Shown in pieces: positions 1-7,341 of a stretch of 53,247 bases of DNA. A program made the position numbers and the translations under genes. The notes under the pieces were generated by a model. That model was not told the DNA's origin. It saw only the letters and a program-made list of their open reading frames with translations, and made no database searches. Numbering within the stretch: position 1 is the first letter of the stretch; the number at the start of each line of letters is the position of its first letter. Source of the stretch: Meiothermus rufus DSM 22234. Lineage in GTDB: Bacteria > Deinococcota > Deinococci > Deinococcales > Thermaceae. The stretch is taken from the NCBI RefSeq assembly GCF_000423425.1, contig NZ_AUHY01000015.1, positions 1 through 53,247 on the forward strand. The letters run 5' to 3'.

Positions 1-32
1 TAGTCCAGGTCATCGCACTTCGGTGGGTTCAT
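1..32 (-). CDS. IS transposase, N-terminal fragment (left copy)
   Basis: The first ten codons (MNPPKCDDLD) of a transposase run off the left edge. They match the start of the copy at the right edge exactly. The start codon at 30-32 (reverse strand) follows AAAGGGGG at a normal ribosome-binding distance. Confidence 0.75.
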   Translation of the reverse strand, partial: MNPPKCDDLD

Positions 33-122
33 GGGCATCACCCCCTTTGGAGAAGCTTGGCTAAGCACTCTCCTCCTAGCACACAGAAGAATGTCCAGTC
101 AACTGCAACTGCGTAACTCCTA
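1..122 (-). mobile_element. Left-edge IS copy, 5' terminal part
   Basis: These bases are the exact reverse complement of 53029-53150. They contain the IS terminus (reading outward TAGGAGTTACGCAGTTGCAG), an untranslated leader with a Shine-Dalgarno-like AAAGGGGG, and the first codons of the transposase. The IS ends 6 bases beyond the stop codon of the CDGSH gene. The rest of the element lies outside the window, so the target duplication and the other terminal repeat cannot be seen. Confidence 0.85.
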
Positions 123-128
123 ATCAAA

Positions 129-359
129 TCAAGCGCCTTTCGAGGGATTCTCAAAGGCTAGCTCGAGCTCTCCTTCTTCAGCCTGGAAGCCCACCCGTTT
201 GTGGCTCCCATCGCAGAAAGGCTTTTGTGCCGAATGACCACAGCGGCACAGGGCTAGTTTGGCCCGTTCCAACACCCGCTTTTCTCCGTTGAGGGTGAAG
301 GTCGTGCCTTGGGGCAGGTCGAGCACCAAAGAGCCATCCTTACGCCAGCGTAGCTTCAT
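129..359 (-). CDS. CDGSH iron-sulfur domain protein
   Basis: This is a 76-residue protein. It carries the complete CDGSH signature C-x-C-x2-S-x3-P-x-C-D-G-S-H (CRCGHSAQKPFCDGSH, about residues 37-52), which in this family holds a [2Fe-2S] cluster with three Cys and one His ligand. Bacterial members are small soluble electron-transfer or redox-sensing proteins; the partner here is unknown. The chosen ATG gives a compact single-domain protein starting MKLRWRKDGS. It overlaps the end of the upstream hydrolase gene by 20 bases, so the two are probably translationally coupled. The stop codon lies only a few bases from the inserted IS, so the gene itself is intact but its natural downstream context is lost. 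Confidence 0.9.
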   Translation of the reverse strand: MKLRWRKDGSLVLDLPQGTTFTLNGEKRVLERAKLALCRCGHSAQKPFCDGSHKRVGFQAEEGELELAFENPSKGA

Positions 360-1218
360 GAATAGAGCGTACCAGTTTTTCGGGTTGTTCCTGCTGGGGC
401 AGGTGTCCGCAGGCAGGTATGCCGTAGAGCCGGGCACCAGGAATCCACTGGCCGAGCCGCCGGCCCGCCTCGAGGGGAATAAGAGCATCTTTTTCTCCCC
501 ATACCACGGTGGTGGGAGCCTTAATCCGGGCAAGCCGGGTGGGTTGGGGCCATCCTTTTAGCCCTTCCCAAACCAGCCAGCGAAAAGTGGAGAAGAAGGC
601 CCGGCGCTGCTCGTTGCTCCAGACCCGGTCCCAGACCCGCTGGCGCAGGAAGTGGCGTTCCTCTGGGGGGAGGGCCTCGAGGTCGTAGTAGTAAGGGCGC
701 AGGCTTTCATAAGCGGCCTCCCGGGAGCGACGGAAGCTGTTGTAAATACTTTCTCCCAGGCCCGGCAGCAGGAAAGCAAGCTGCACCCGGTTTAGGCGGC
801 TGGGCAGTGGAGGGCCGTTGACCAGCACCAAGCGGGCGACCTTCTCGGGCCGGCGCAGCGCCAGCCGTAGGGCCACCCCAGCCCCCATGGAGTTGCCCAC
901 TACCACAGCCTGGGGTATGTGTAGGTTTTCCAACAGGGCGGCGGCCACATCGGCGAAAAAGTCCAGGGTGTAGGCCCGCCGAGGGTGATCCGAGCGGCCA
1001 AAACCGGGTAGGTCGGGGGCCACCACCCGTCCCAACCCCATCAGCAGAGGGAAGACCCGGCGCCAGGTGTCGGCCTCGTCGCCTAGGCCATGCAGCAGTA
1101 GAAAGGCCGGGCCCTGAGGGCCCGGGCCGGAGTCGTAGAGATGCAGATTGACGCCACCCACATCGAGCCTACCCTGGTAGGGTTTTAGGTTTTGCGGAAT
1201 CTGGAACGAAAGGGTCAT
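340..1218 (-). CDS. Alpha/beta hydrolase
   Basis: This 292-residue protein has the alpha/beta hydrolase fold. It has the oxyanion motif LLHGLGD (about 41-47), the nucleophile elbow GNSMGAG with Ser110, Asp244 in WGEKDALIP and His272 in CGHLPQ, giving a full catalytic triad. There is no signal peptide, so it is probably cytoplasmic. The substrate cannot be told from sequence; relatives include small ester, lactone and C-C bond hydrolases. A TATACT box lies 12 bases before the ATG. The gene probably forms a unit with the overlapping CDGSH gene downstream. Confidence 0.88.
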   Translation of the reverse strand: MTLSFQIPQNLKPYQGRLDVGGVNLHLYDSGPGPQGPAFLLLHGLGDEADTWRRVFPLLMGLGRVVAPDLPGFGRSDHPRRAYTLDFFADVAAALLENLHIPQAVVVGNSMGAGVALRLALRRPEKVARLVLVNGPPLPSRLNRVQLAFLLPGLGESIYNSFRRSREAAYESLRPYYYDLEALPPEERHFLRQRVWDRVWSNEQRRAFFSTFRWLVWEGLKGWPQPTRLARIKAPTTVVWGEKDALIPLEAGRRLGQWIPGARLYGIPACGHLPQQEQPEKLVRSIHEATLA

Positions 1219-1247
1219 AGGCCCAGGCCCAGTATACCCGCGGTTCC

Positions 1248-1898
1248 TTACAGAGCTTCTGCCAGGCGCCGGAAGACCTCGGGTATTGGAGGCGCAGCCC
1301 CGCCATTGGCCCAGCTAAAGCGGAGGTCGATCAGCCCCCCCGGCCCCACCCCCATGCCGTTGGGGAAGAGGGGAGTGTAGTCTGGTGGTTGCGCCACGCT
1401 TTCCCCGCCAAAGACCTCGCGGAAGCGGGTGACCTCGGAAGGGTGACCAAAGTGGAAGGCGTAGGTATGGGCCCCTTCCTGCCACAAGAAGCGGGGTTTG
1501 TAGGGCGGCAGACTTAGTTCTCCTGGGCGTCGCAGGAAGATTGAGGCCCGCCCCGGGCGCAAGCGCAGGGTGACCTCGAGGGCCTCTCCCAAAGCGCCAA
1601 AGCTGCCCATAAAGGGGCGTACCAGGTCGTAGCCCTGCACATTTTTTACCGTAAGCCCCCCCGCTTGCAGGACGTGGCCCTTAGGCGAGCGGAACTTTAG
1701 CCCCAGTACCTCGCTGCCCAAAAAAAAGGTTTGGGCAAAACCGCCCCGCTGGAGCCAGCCATCCAGTCCCCCGGGGAGTTCAACCGGGGGGAAGGGGGGA
1801 AAAAGCCCAGGGGGAAGGGCGTCCCAGACCTCGAGCAGCCGGGTCTGGCCGGTGGCGATGAGGTACTGGTCGGCGAGGGAGACCTGCAGCACACCCAC
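1248..1898 (-). CDS. FAD-binding oxidase subunit, GlcE-like
   Basis: This 216-residue protein resembles the FAD-binding subunit of glycolate oxidase (GlcE). It has a [20 protein letters not shown] segment followed by FGALG, typical of the FAD-binding type 4 (VAO/PCMH) fold, and ends in a GlcE-type LRFSWANGG stretch. It is much shorter than typical GlcE (about 350 residues). No glcD or glcF gene is adjacent, so any partner subunits are elsewhere. The start is a GTG placed 6 bases after a TAGCAT box, which suggests leaderless transcription. A role in oxidising glycolate or another 2-hydroxy acid is inferred from family only. Confidence 0.7.
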   Translation of the reverse strand: MGVLQVSLADQYLIATGQTRLLEVWDALPPGLFPPFPPVELPGGLDGWLQRGGFAQTFFLGSEVLGLKFRSPKGHVLQAGGLTVKNVQGYDLVRPFMGSFGALGEALEVTLRLRPGRASIFLRRPGELSLPPYKPRFLWQEGAHTYAFHFGHPSEVTRFREVFGGESVAQPPDYTPLFPNGMGVGPGGLIDLRFSWANGGAAPPIPEVFRRLAEAL

Positions 1899-1904
1899 CC
1901 CCCC

Positions 1905-1910
1905 ATGCTA
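1905..1910 (-). promoter_or_regulatory. -10 box (TAGCAT) for leaderless GlcE-like gene
   Basis: TAGCAT stands 6 bases before the GTG at 1898, leaving no room for a ribosome-binding site. This fits the leaderless pattern of the window. Confidence 0.4.
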
Positions 1911-1922
1911 CCGGCTGGGCTT

Positions 1923-3449
1923 TCAGCGGAACAACCCGCAGCGCTCGGGGTAGGGGTTGGGCATTCGGCCAGGGAGGGTATCAAAGCCCATAGCGTAGCC
2001 GGCTTTCATCTCGGGCCAGTCCGGCAAAAAGGGCTCGCCATTGCGGGCAAAGTGAAGCCACTGGGACTGGAGGGCCTGGGCCAGGGGGCGCGAACGTTCC
2101 AGGGCCTCGGCGCTCAGAAAGAGCAATAGAGCAGGCCAGGTGCGTTCGGTGCCAAAAAGCAGGGGTAGCTCGATGCCGTGGAAGCTGCCCAGCCCCTCTA
2201 GCACTGGCGAGCGCCAGCGCACCAGGTAGGCGTAGGTGGGGGCATGGGCAGCCTGGGCCACCCCCGCGGCCAGGCTGGGGCAGAGCAGGATGCGGTCGGT
2301 CTGGAAATAGGCCCAGGCCTCAGCAGGGCTTGCGTAGCGGGCCTGGTAGTGCTGGGCAGCCTCTTTTCCCCGTCCCGACAGTTTTTCCTCGGCCCGCCGG
2401 GCAAACTCGCCCCAGCTAGCAGGCCCGTTCAGGCGGTCGCCCCAGGCCTCCTGGGCCGTAGCCCCTACGATGAGGGGAATCCCCGCAGCGCGCCCCTCCT
2501 GAAGGGCCTGCAGGGGCACTTTGTCCAGCAGCACGCCGTCTAAGTGGGGTTTCCAGGGCACCTCGGCAAACTCCCCGGCCTCGACCCTCTGCAACAGGGC
2601 CGCGGGGCTACGCTCCTCGGGGGGAACGATGCGCTCCAAAGGAATCCGGCGCAAGCAGGCCAGGTCGTGGGTCTCGCAGCCCATTTGTGCGGCCCACTTT
2701 TGGCCGGCCTGGAAGCCCTGCGCCAGGGTGCGCACATAGGTGCACCCCCCCGATTGGAGGATGGCTTTATGAAACAGGCCCTGGGCCTTGGGGCTAGCCA
2801 GCAGGGTGCAGACCGCCATTCCCCCCGCCGACTGGCCGAAAAGGGTCACGTTGTCGGGGTTGCCGCCGAAGGCCGCAATGTTGCGCCGGACCCAGCGCAA
2901 GGCCTCGAGCATATCCATCAGCCCATAGTTGCCGGTGCTGCCCTGGGCATCCTCGGCCTGCAAGGCCGGCAGGGCCAGCCAGCCCAAGGGCCCCAGCCGG
3001 TAGTTGAAGCCCACCACCACCGCCCCCTGAGCGGCCAGGGCGGTGCCATCGTAGAGGGGCTCGGCCCAACCCCCGCCCGTGAAACTCCCCCCGTGAATCC
3101 AGACCATCACCGGGTAGCCTTCCGGGGGTGGGGGGGCTAAGGGCAGCCAGACCCCCAGGTTCAGGCAGTCTTCGTCCTGCGGGGGCAGGTAGCCCCCCAG
3201 CCGGGTGGTGAAGACCCCCCGCTGGGGGCAGGCCGGGCCGGGCTGGATGGCGCGGAAGACCCCTTCCAGGCGCAAAACCGGCTGCGGGGCCTGCCAGCGC
3301 CCAGCCTTGGCGTAGGGAATCCCCAGGAAGTAGGCCACCTGGGCCTTTTCATTGACCCCGCCTTGCAGGCGGCCCTGGGGGGTCAGCACGAACACCGACT
3401 GACCCCAGGCCACGCCCAGCAGAAAACCTGTAACCATCATCCAGCGCAT
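1923..3449 (-). CDS. Type B carboxylesterase, secreted
   Basis: This 508-residue carboxylesterase/lipase of the type B (esterase family VII) class starts with a short signal peptide, [18 protein letters not shown], so it is likely exported. Family motifs are clear: EDCLNL (about 93-98), the oxyanion hole HGG at 119-121, and the nucleophile elbow FGQSAGG with Ser207; [11 protein letters not shown] near the C terminus holds the catalytic His region. Length is normal for the family (about 500). It hydrolyses carboxylic esters; the natural substrate is not evident. It stands alone between the GlcE-like gene and a small outer membrane protein gene. Confidence 0.9.
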   Translation of the reverse strand: MRWMMVTGFLLGVAWGQSVFVLTPQGRLQGGVNEKAQVAYFLGIPYAKAGRWQAPQPVLRLEGVFRAIQPGPACPQRGVFTTRLGGYLPPQDEDCLNLGVWLPLAPPPPEGYPVMVWIHGGSFTGGGWAEPLYDGTALAAQGAVVVGFNYRLGPLGWLALPALQAEDAQGSTGNYGLMDMLEALRWVRRNIAAFGGNPDNVTLFGQSAGGMAVCTLLASPKAQGLFHKAILQSGGCTYVRTLAQGFQAGQKWAAQMGCETHDLACLRRIPLERIVPPEERSPAALLQRVEAGEFAEVPWKPHLDGVLLDKVPLQALQEGRAAGIPLIVGATAQEAWGDRLNGPASWGEFARRAEEKLSGRGKEAAQHYQARYASPAEAWAYFQTDRILLCPSLAAGVAQAAHAPTYAYLVRWRSPVLEGLGSFHGIELPLLFGTERTWPALLLFLSAEALERSRPLAQALQSQWLHFARNGEPFLPDWPEMKAGYAMGFDTLPGRMPNPYPERCGLFR

Positions 3450-3496
3450 GGTTGTATTCTGCTAAATAAGGGAGTCTCAAGGCTGTGTCCGGGGCC

Positions 3497-3518
3497 AGGG
3501 TGCGGGTTCAAGCACCCT
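3497..3518 (-). terminator. Hairpin between outer membrane protein and carboxylesterase genes
   Basis: AGGGTGC and GCACCCT form a 7-bp stem around an 8-base loop, downstream of the gene ending at 3545. No T-run follows, so termination is only a possibility. Confidence 0.35.
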
Positions 3519-3544
3519 CTACAAAAAGACTGGCAAAAGCGACC

Positions 3545-4060
3545 TTACCAGAGGTAGAGCAGGGCAATCTTGATGGGGTAGCGGTCGGAGGTGGCCACCT
3601 CGAGGGCTACCGGGTCGAGGTAGAGCCGCCCGCCCAGGCCATAGGCCAGGCTGAAGCCGCCTTTGAAGCCTAGTCCAAGATAGCCCGAGATGGCCCCACC
3701 GGGAATCTCGAGGCTGGCTACCGGCCCCAGGTGGAAGCCGAAAAGGCTACCTACGGTGTTAAAGCTCAGGTCCAGCCCCAAGCCTGCTGAAAGCGAAAGA
3801 TCGGCTACGCTGAGCGCTGGCAGCAGGTTGGCCTTAAAGAGGGCCCAAACCTCCAGGGCATTGAAGCTGGTAGGCACGATGGCCTCGAGGTCCAACCCCG
3901 TGTCAATCCCTAGCGGGCTAAAGGGCAACCCTAAGCTGCCCTGCGCTACCAGCCCACGCCCGATGCCGAAACCCACCCCTAGGGTGTTTTCGGGATAGGC
4001 CGGGGCCTGGGCAAAGGCCAAACCAAGCACCAGAGTTAGCAGAGCTAAAAGTTGCTTCAT
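3545..4060 (-). CDS. Small outer-membrane beta-barrel-like protein
   Basis: This 171-residue protein has a signal peptide (MKQLLALLTLVLGLAFAQA). It is followed by alternating hydrophobic and polar stretches rich in Gly and Leu, such as LGVGFGIGRG, SLSAGLGLDLSF and YLGLGFKGGFSLAYGLGG. These look like the strands of a small (about 8-strand) outer membrane barrel, and the C terminus is aromatic (LLYLW). No named family is recognised, so function is unknown. The start is supported by GGAGG six bases upstream. It is divergent from isocitrate lyase, with a TATGAT box at 4082-4087 on its own strand as a possible -10. Confidence 0.7.
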   Translation of the reverse strand: MKQLLALLTLVLGLAFAQAPAYPENTLGVGFGIGRGLVAQGSLGLPFSPLGIDTGLDLEAIVPTSFNALEVWALFKANLLPALSVADLSLSAGLGLDLSFNTVGSLFGFHLGPVASLEIPGGAISGYLGLGFKGGFSLAYGLGGRLYLDPVALEVATSDRYPIKIALLYLW

Positions 4061-4126
4061 GGTTCCTCCAAAGCTGGCTTCATCATAACAGATGAGGTAC
4101 GAGAGATGCCGTCGAGGCGCGTAGAT

Positions 4127-4155
4127 TTGTAACGCTCCCAATAAGTGTGTAGATA
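4127..4155 (+). promoter_or_regulatory. Probable aceA promoter
   Basis: TTGTAA (4127-4132) and TAGATA (4150-4155) are separated by 17 bases, a good vegetative sigma-factor layout. The predicted transcript would begin near 4162, giving a leader of about 105 bases before aceA. That leader holds two candidate operators. Confidence 0.5.
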
Positions 4156-4163
4156 ATATGCAA

Positions 4164-4186
4164 GTGTACCCAGAAATAAAGTACAC
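4164..4186 (+). promoter_or_regulatory. Candidate operator 1 in aceA leader (GTGT-N15-ACAC)
   Basis: The arms GTGTAC (4164-4169) and GTACAC (4181-4186) are perfect inverted repeats around 11 bases. The site starts just after the predicted transcription start, where a repressor could block the polymerase. The binding protein is unknown. Confidence 0.45.
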
Positions 4187-4196
4187 ATTTTCGGGG

Positions 4197-4219
4197 GTGT
4201 CGCTTACCTGGATATACAC
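4197..4219 (+). promoter_or_regulatory. Candidate operator 2 in aceA leader (GTGT-N15-ACAC)
   Basis: This repeats the outer arms and exact spacing of the site at 4164-4186 (GTGT, 15 bases, ACAC). The two centres are 33 bases apart, about three helical turns, so two dimers could bind on the same face. Confidence 0.4.
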
Positions 4220-4268
4220 GCAAAGAAGCGCGCCATTTGCCCGCATACTCAAAGAGCAGGAGGAAGAC

Positions 4269-5564
4269 ATGGCCACACTGACCCCTGAGATGAAACTGGA
4301 AGCCGAAAAGCTCCGCCGCGAGTGGGAGACCAACCCGCGCTGGAAGGGCATTAAGCGCGATTACACCGCCGAGGATGTGGTGCGCCTGCGCCCTAGCATT
4401 CTGCCCGAGCAGACTTTGGCCAAGGTGGGGGCCGAGCGGCTGTGGGAGCTGTTGCACACCCGCCCCTATGTCAATACCTTTGGGGCCTACACCGGGGCTC
4501 AGGCGGTGCAGATGGTCAAAGCTGGCCTCGAGGCCATCTACCTCTCCGGTTGGCAGGTGGCTGCCGACGCCAACCTGGCCTGGCAGACCTACCCCGACCA
4601 GTCGCTCTACCCGGCTAACTCGGTGCCCCAGGTGGTGCGGCGCATCAACAATGCCCTGATGCGGGCCGACCAGATTGAGCGGGCGGAGGGCAAGACCGGT
4701 CGCTACTGGTACGCCCCGATTGTGGCCGACGCCGAGGCCGGTTTTGGCGGGCCTTTGAACGCTTTTGAGCTAATGAAGCAGATGATCGAGGCTGGCGCCG
4801 CCGCAGTGCACTGGGAAGATCAGCTCTCTAGCGAGAAAAAGTGCGGGCACCTAGGGGGTAAGGTGCTTATTCCTACCCAGCAGCACATCCGCACTCTCAA
4901 CGCCGCCCGGCTAGCTGCCGACGTGATGGGGGTACCCACCCTAATCATCGCCCGTACCGATGCGGAGGCGGCTACCCTGCTCACCAGCGACATCGACGAG
5001 CGCGACCGGCCCTTCGTTAAAGCGGGTGAGCGCACCCCTGAGGGGTTCTACCGGGTGCGCAATGGCCTCGAGCCCTGCATTGCCCGTGCCCTGGCCTATG
5101 CACCCTACGCCGACCTCTTGTGGATGGAGACCAGCACTCCCGACTTGGAGGTGGCCCGCAAGTTTGCCGAGGCTGTGCATAAGGAGTTCCCCGGTAAGAT
5201 GCTGGCCTACAACTGCTCGCCCAGCTTCAACTGGAAGAAAAACCTCGACGATGAGACCATTGCCAAGTTCCAGCGCGAGCTAGGGGCCATGGGCTACAAG
5301 TTCCAGTTCATTACCCTGGCCGGCTGGCACAACCTCAACTACCGCACCTTCGAGTTGGCCAAAGGCTACAAGGAGCGCGGCATGAGCGCCTTTGTGGAAC
5401 TGCAACAACTGGAATTCGCCGCCGAGAAAGAGGGCTTCACCGCGGTCAAGCACCAGCGCGAGGTGGGCGCGGGCTACTTCGACGAGGTGCTCATGGCCAT
5501 CACCGCGGGCCAGGCTTCCACTGCGGCTCTGGCCGGCTCGACCGAGGAAGCTCAGTTCCATTGA
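4269..5564 (+). CDS. aceA: Isocitrate lyase
   Basis: This 431-residue enzyme cleaves isocitrate to glyoxylate and succinate, the first step of the glyoxylate bypass used for growth on acetate or fatty acids. It carries the family signature KKCGHLGGK (190-198) with catalytic Cys192, preceded by VHWEDQ, and later GWHNLNY and FVELQQ segments typical of bacterial isocitrate lyases. Length is normal. The start MATLTPEM is set by AGGAGGA 5 bases upstream; an upstream in-frame ATG at 4158 lies in the promoter region and is rejected. No malate synthase gene is adjacent. A strong terminator follows directly. Confidence 0.96.
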   Translation: MATLTPEMKLEAEKLRREWETNPRWKGIKRDYTAEDVVRLRPSILPEQTLAKVGAERLWELLHTRPYVNTFGAYTGAQAVQMVKAGLEAIYLSGWQVAADANLAWQTYPDQSLYPANSVPQVVRRINNALMRADQIERAEGKTGRYWYAPIVADAEAGFGGPLNAFELMKQMIEAGAAAVHWEDQLSSEKKCGHLGGKVLIPTQQHIRTLNAARLAADVMGVPTLIIARTDAEAATLLTSDIDERDRPFVKAGERTPEGFYRVRNGLEPCIARALAYAPYADLLWMETSTPDLEVARKFAEAVHKEFPGKMLAYNCSPSFNWKKNLDDETIAKFQRELGAMGYKFQFITLAGWHNLNYRTFELAKGYKERGMSAFVELQQLEFAAEKEGFTAVKHQREVGAGYFDEVLMAITAGQASTAALAGSTEEAQFH

Positions 5565-5571
5565 ACCCTGC

Positions 5572-5605
5572 AGAAAAGGCGGCGAGGCTATTCGCCGCCT
5601 TTTCT
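5572..5605 (+). terminator. Rho-independent terminator after aceA
   Basis: AGAAAAGGCGGCGA (5572-5585) pairs perfectly with TCGCCGCCTTTTCT (5592-5605) around a 6-base loop. The A-run and T-run at the two ends make it usable from either strand. Confidence 0.9.
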
Positions 5606-5638
5606 AGCTGCCTCTCGGCTGGGCAGTGAACTTCCCGA

Positions 5639-5661
5639 CCAAAGGGAGCGTCCCCTTTTGG
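5639..5661 (-). terminator. Possible terminator of the lower pilin operon
   Basis: CCAAAGGG pairs with CCCTTTTGG (one bulged base) around a short loop. It lies downstream of the minus-strand pilin genes ending at 5705. No long T-run follows. Confidence 0.35.
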
Positions 5662-5704
5662 GAGAGAGGGTCTGTCCTTATGCGTGGGGCCACCGGGGCT
5701 GGGC

Positions 5705-6517
5705 TCAGTCCCGGCTAATTTCGCCAAGCCGCGCTGGGAGGTTGCGCGGGGCAGCCTGAAAGCTCAGAGGGTTGGCAGGTATGCGCGAGTCGCGCCCGCC
5801 CTGGCGGATTTCGCCTTGAAGGGCGAAGCTTACTCGAGCCGCACTGTACTGGGCTTGCAGGGGGGTGGGTGGGGGGACTGGGCAGGGCTGCCGGATAGCT
5901 AGGCCCGACTCGTCGAAGCCCAGGCACTCCTCCAGGCGTACCACAAACCCGCCCGGCTGCAGATAGTCGGCCAGCAGGTTGCCGCTGGAGCGGCTCAGGG
6001 CGGTGGGGATGGTCTGGGGTAGACCGTTGGGCAGGCGGGGTGTATTGGATTCCAGATACTCCTCGTACACGTACAGCAGCCATTTATCGTTGTTGGCTGG
6101 GTCGGGGCCGGGGTTCTCCGCTCCGCTGGCCCGGCCCACCACCCAGCCGCGGTTTAGGGGGTAGATCATGATGAACTTGACCCGTTGGTCGGCTCCGGGC
6201 GGCTGGAGCAGGGCAATGGCGGGGTCTTGGCCAATGCGCCAGGTATTGGTGTGGGTGTTAGGGTTGCGTACGGTGTACCCCCCGGAGCTGCCGATGGTAA
6301 GGGTCACTCCGGGGGGATACACGAATGCGGCAGTGGCGATATAGTCGCTTACCAGGTTGCCCGCATTGCGCAAATCCTCGGTGAGGAGCTGGTTATTTTG
6401 CACAAAACGCAGGCTCTCGCTGCCGCTCTTCAGGCCGCTGGCAATCAGGGCCAGGATGGCCACCCCGATCAGCGCGGCAATGAGCATTTCGATGAGGGTG
6501 ATACCGATGTTGCGCAT
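5705..6517 (-). CDS. PilW-like minor pilin (lower operon)
   Basis: This 270-residue type IV prepilin-like protein has a short leader ending in Gly (MRNIG), then ITLIE with Glu at mature position 5, and a hydrophobic helix (MLIAALIGVAILALIASGL). The size and the position after a PilV-like gene match PilW/GspJ-type minor pilins, which help initiate pilus assembly or cap the fibre in the inner membrane. It is the last gene of the four-gene operon running 9440 to 5705. A paralog of the same type occurs at 12078-12944. Function beyond minor pilin is inferred. Confidence 0.8.
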   Translation of the reverse strand: MRNIGITLIEMLIAALIGVAILALIASGLKSGSESLRFVQNNQLLTEDLRNAGNLVSDYIATAAFVYPPGVTLTIGSSGGYTVRNPNTHTNTWRIGQDPAIALLQPPGADQRVKFIMIYPLNRGWVVGRASGAENPGPDPANNDKWLLYVYEEYLESNTPRLPNGLPQTIPTALSRSSGNLLADYLQPGGFVVRLEECLGFDESGLAIRQPCPVPPPTPLQAQYSAARVSFALQGEIRQGGRDSRIPANPLSFQAAPRNLPARLGEISRD

Positions 6518-6524
6518 AGGTTCT

Positions 6525-6899
6525 TTACTGTGGCGGCAGGGCGATCTCGGTGGAAAAGCGGAACATGCGCTCTTGTGGGCCGGTAAACTCCAGGGTTGCC
6601 CGCCGCAGGATCACCCGGTTACCAATGCTTTGGATGTCCTCGAGGCGAACGGTGGGGTTGCTAAACCCCCGGGGGGGGTTTAGCTCGGGTAGTGCTCCCG
6701 TGTGGAAGGCCGCCTGGGTAGCCCAGGCAGCCCGCAGGTTGTCGAAATAGCTGCGGGCGTAGGCTTGGGCTTGGGTGTCTATCTGGGCGTTGCGGGTAAG
6801 GGTAAAGCTCGAGCCAAAATAGCTCAGGATCAAGATACTCAGGGACAAAATGGCTAGCGCTACCATCACCTCGACAAAGGAGAACCCCTTAGGGCGCAC
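6525..6899 (-). CDS. PilV-like minor pilin (lower operon)
   Basis: This 124-residue prepilin has the leader MRPKG, mature start FSFVE with Glu5 and a hydrophobic helix (VMVALAILSLSILILSYFG). Short length and order place it with PilV/GspI-type minor pilins. It overlaps the end of the preceding GspH-like gene by 11 bases and is 7 bases from the PilW-like gene, consistent with one transcript and coupled translation. Its soluble domain is too divergent to say more. Confidence 0.8.
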   Translation of the reverse strand: MRPKGFSFVEVMVALAILSLSILILSYFGSSFTLTRNAQIDTQAQAYARSYFDNLRAAWATQAAFHTGALPELNPPRGFSNPTVRLEDIQSIGNRVILRRATLEFTGPQERMFRFSTEIALPPQ

Positions 6900-7341
6900 G
6901 TACCACCACCTTTCCCGTACTACCCACGATGTGCACGTTGAGTTCCCGGTTGCCGGGGCCCCGCAGGGTATAGGTACGGTTAGGAGCGTTCACTACCCCA
7001 TAGGGAGCGGTAAAGGTCACGGTTCCCCCACTGGGCACGCGCTGGAAAACCACCCCTGCGGGCAGCGACTTAGGGGACAAGGAGGCTAGTTCACTGCTGT
7101 GGCCCACCCGGTAGGTGCTTTCCCCCTCGTTGGCCTGAAAGGTGAAGTTGACCGACTGTCGACGGGCCTGCTGGCGGATGTTGAGTAAGTCCGCGTAAAC
7201 CTGGGTGGCTGCCTCGCGGATAATCAGGTTTTGTTGGTAGGTGCGCAGCGAGACGAAGCCCACCCCTAGCAGGATGCCCAATACCACCAGCGCGATTAAA
7301 AATTCCACCAGGCTCAAGCCGCGTTTGACCAAGGCTTTCAT
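6889..7341 (-). CDS. GspH/FimT-like pseudopilin (lower operon)
   Basis: This 150-residue prepilin has the leader MKALVKRG, then LSLVE with Glu5 and a hydrophobic helix (FLIALVVLGILLGVGFVSL), followed by REAATQVYADLLNIRQQARRQ. That conserved post-helix pattern is typical of the GspH/FimT family. It overlaps the large PilX-like gene by 4 bases (ATGA type). It corresponds to the PilA1-like protein of the upper operon at 13429-13908. Confidence 0.83.
   Translation of the reverse strand: MKALVKRGLSLVEFLIALVVLGILLGVGFVSLRTYQQNLIIREAATQVYADLLNIRQQARRQSVNFTFQANEGESTYRVGHSSELASLSPKSLPAGVVFQRVPSGGTVTFTAPYGVVNAPNRTYTLRGPGNRELNVHIVGSTGKVVVRAP

Noticed and set aside
2544-3140. Long open frame opposite the carboxylesterase gene
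   Set aside because: It is the antisense of a clear enzyme gene in high-GC DNA and has no motif or start signal.
3497-3518. tRNA-like GGGTTCAA loop between two genes
   Set aside because: Only one arm is present, with no acceptor stem or anticodon arm; it is a plain hairpin.
4158-4268. Longer start for isocitrate lyase
   Set aside because: The extension covers the promoter, operators and ribosome site; the known N terminus starts at 4269.
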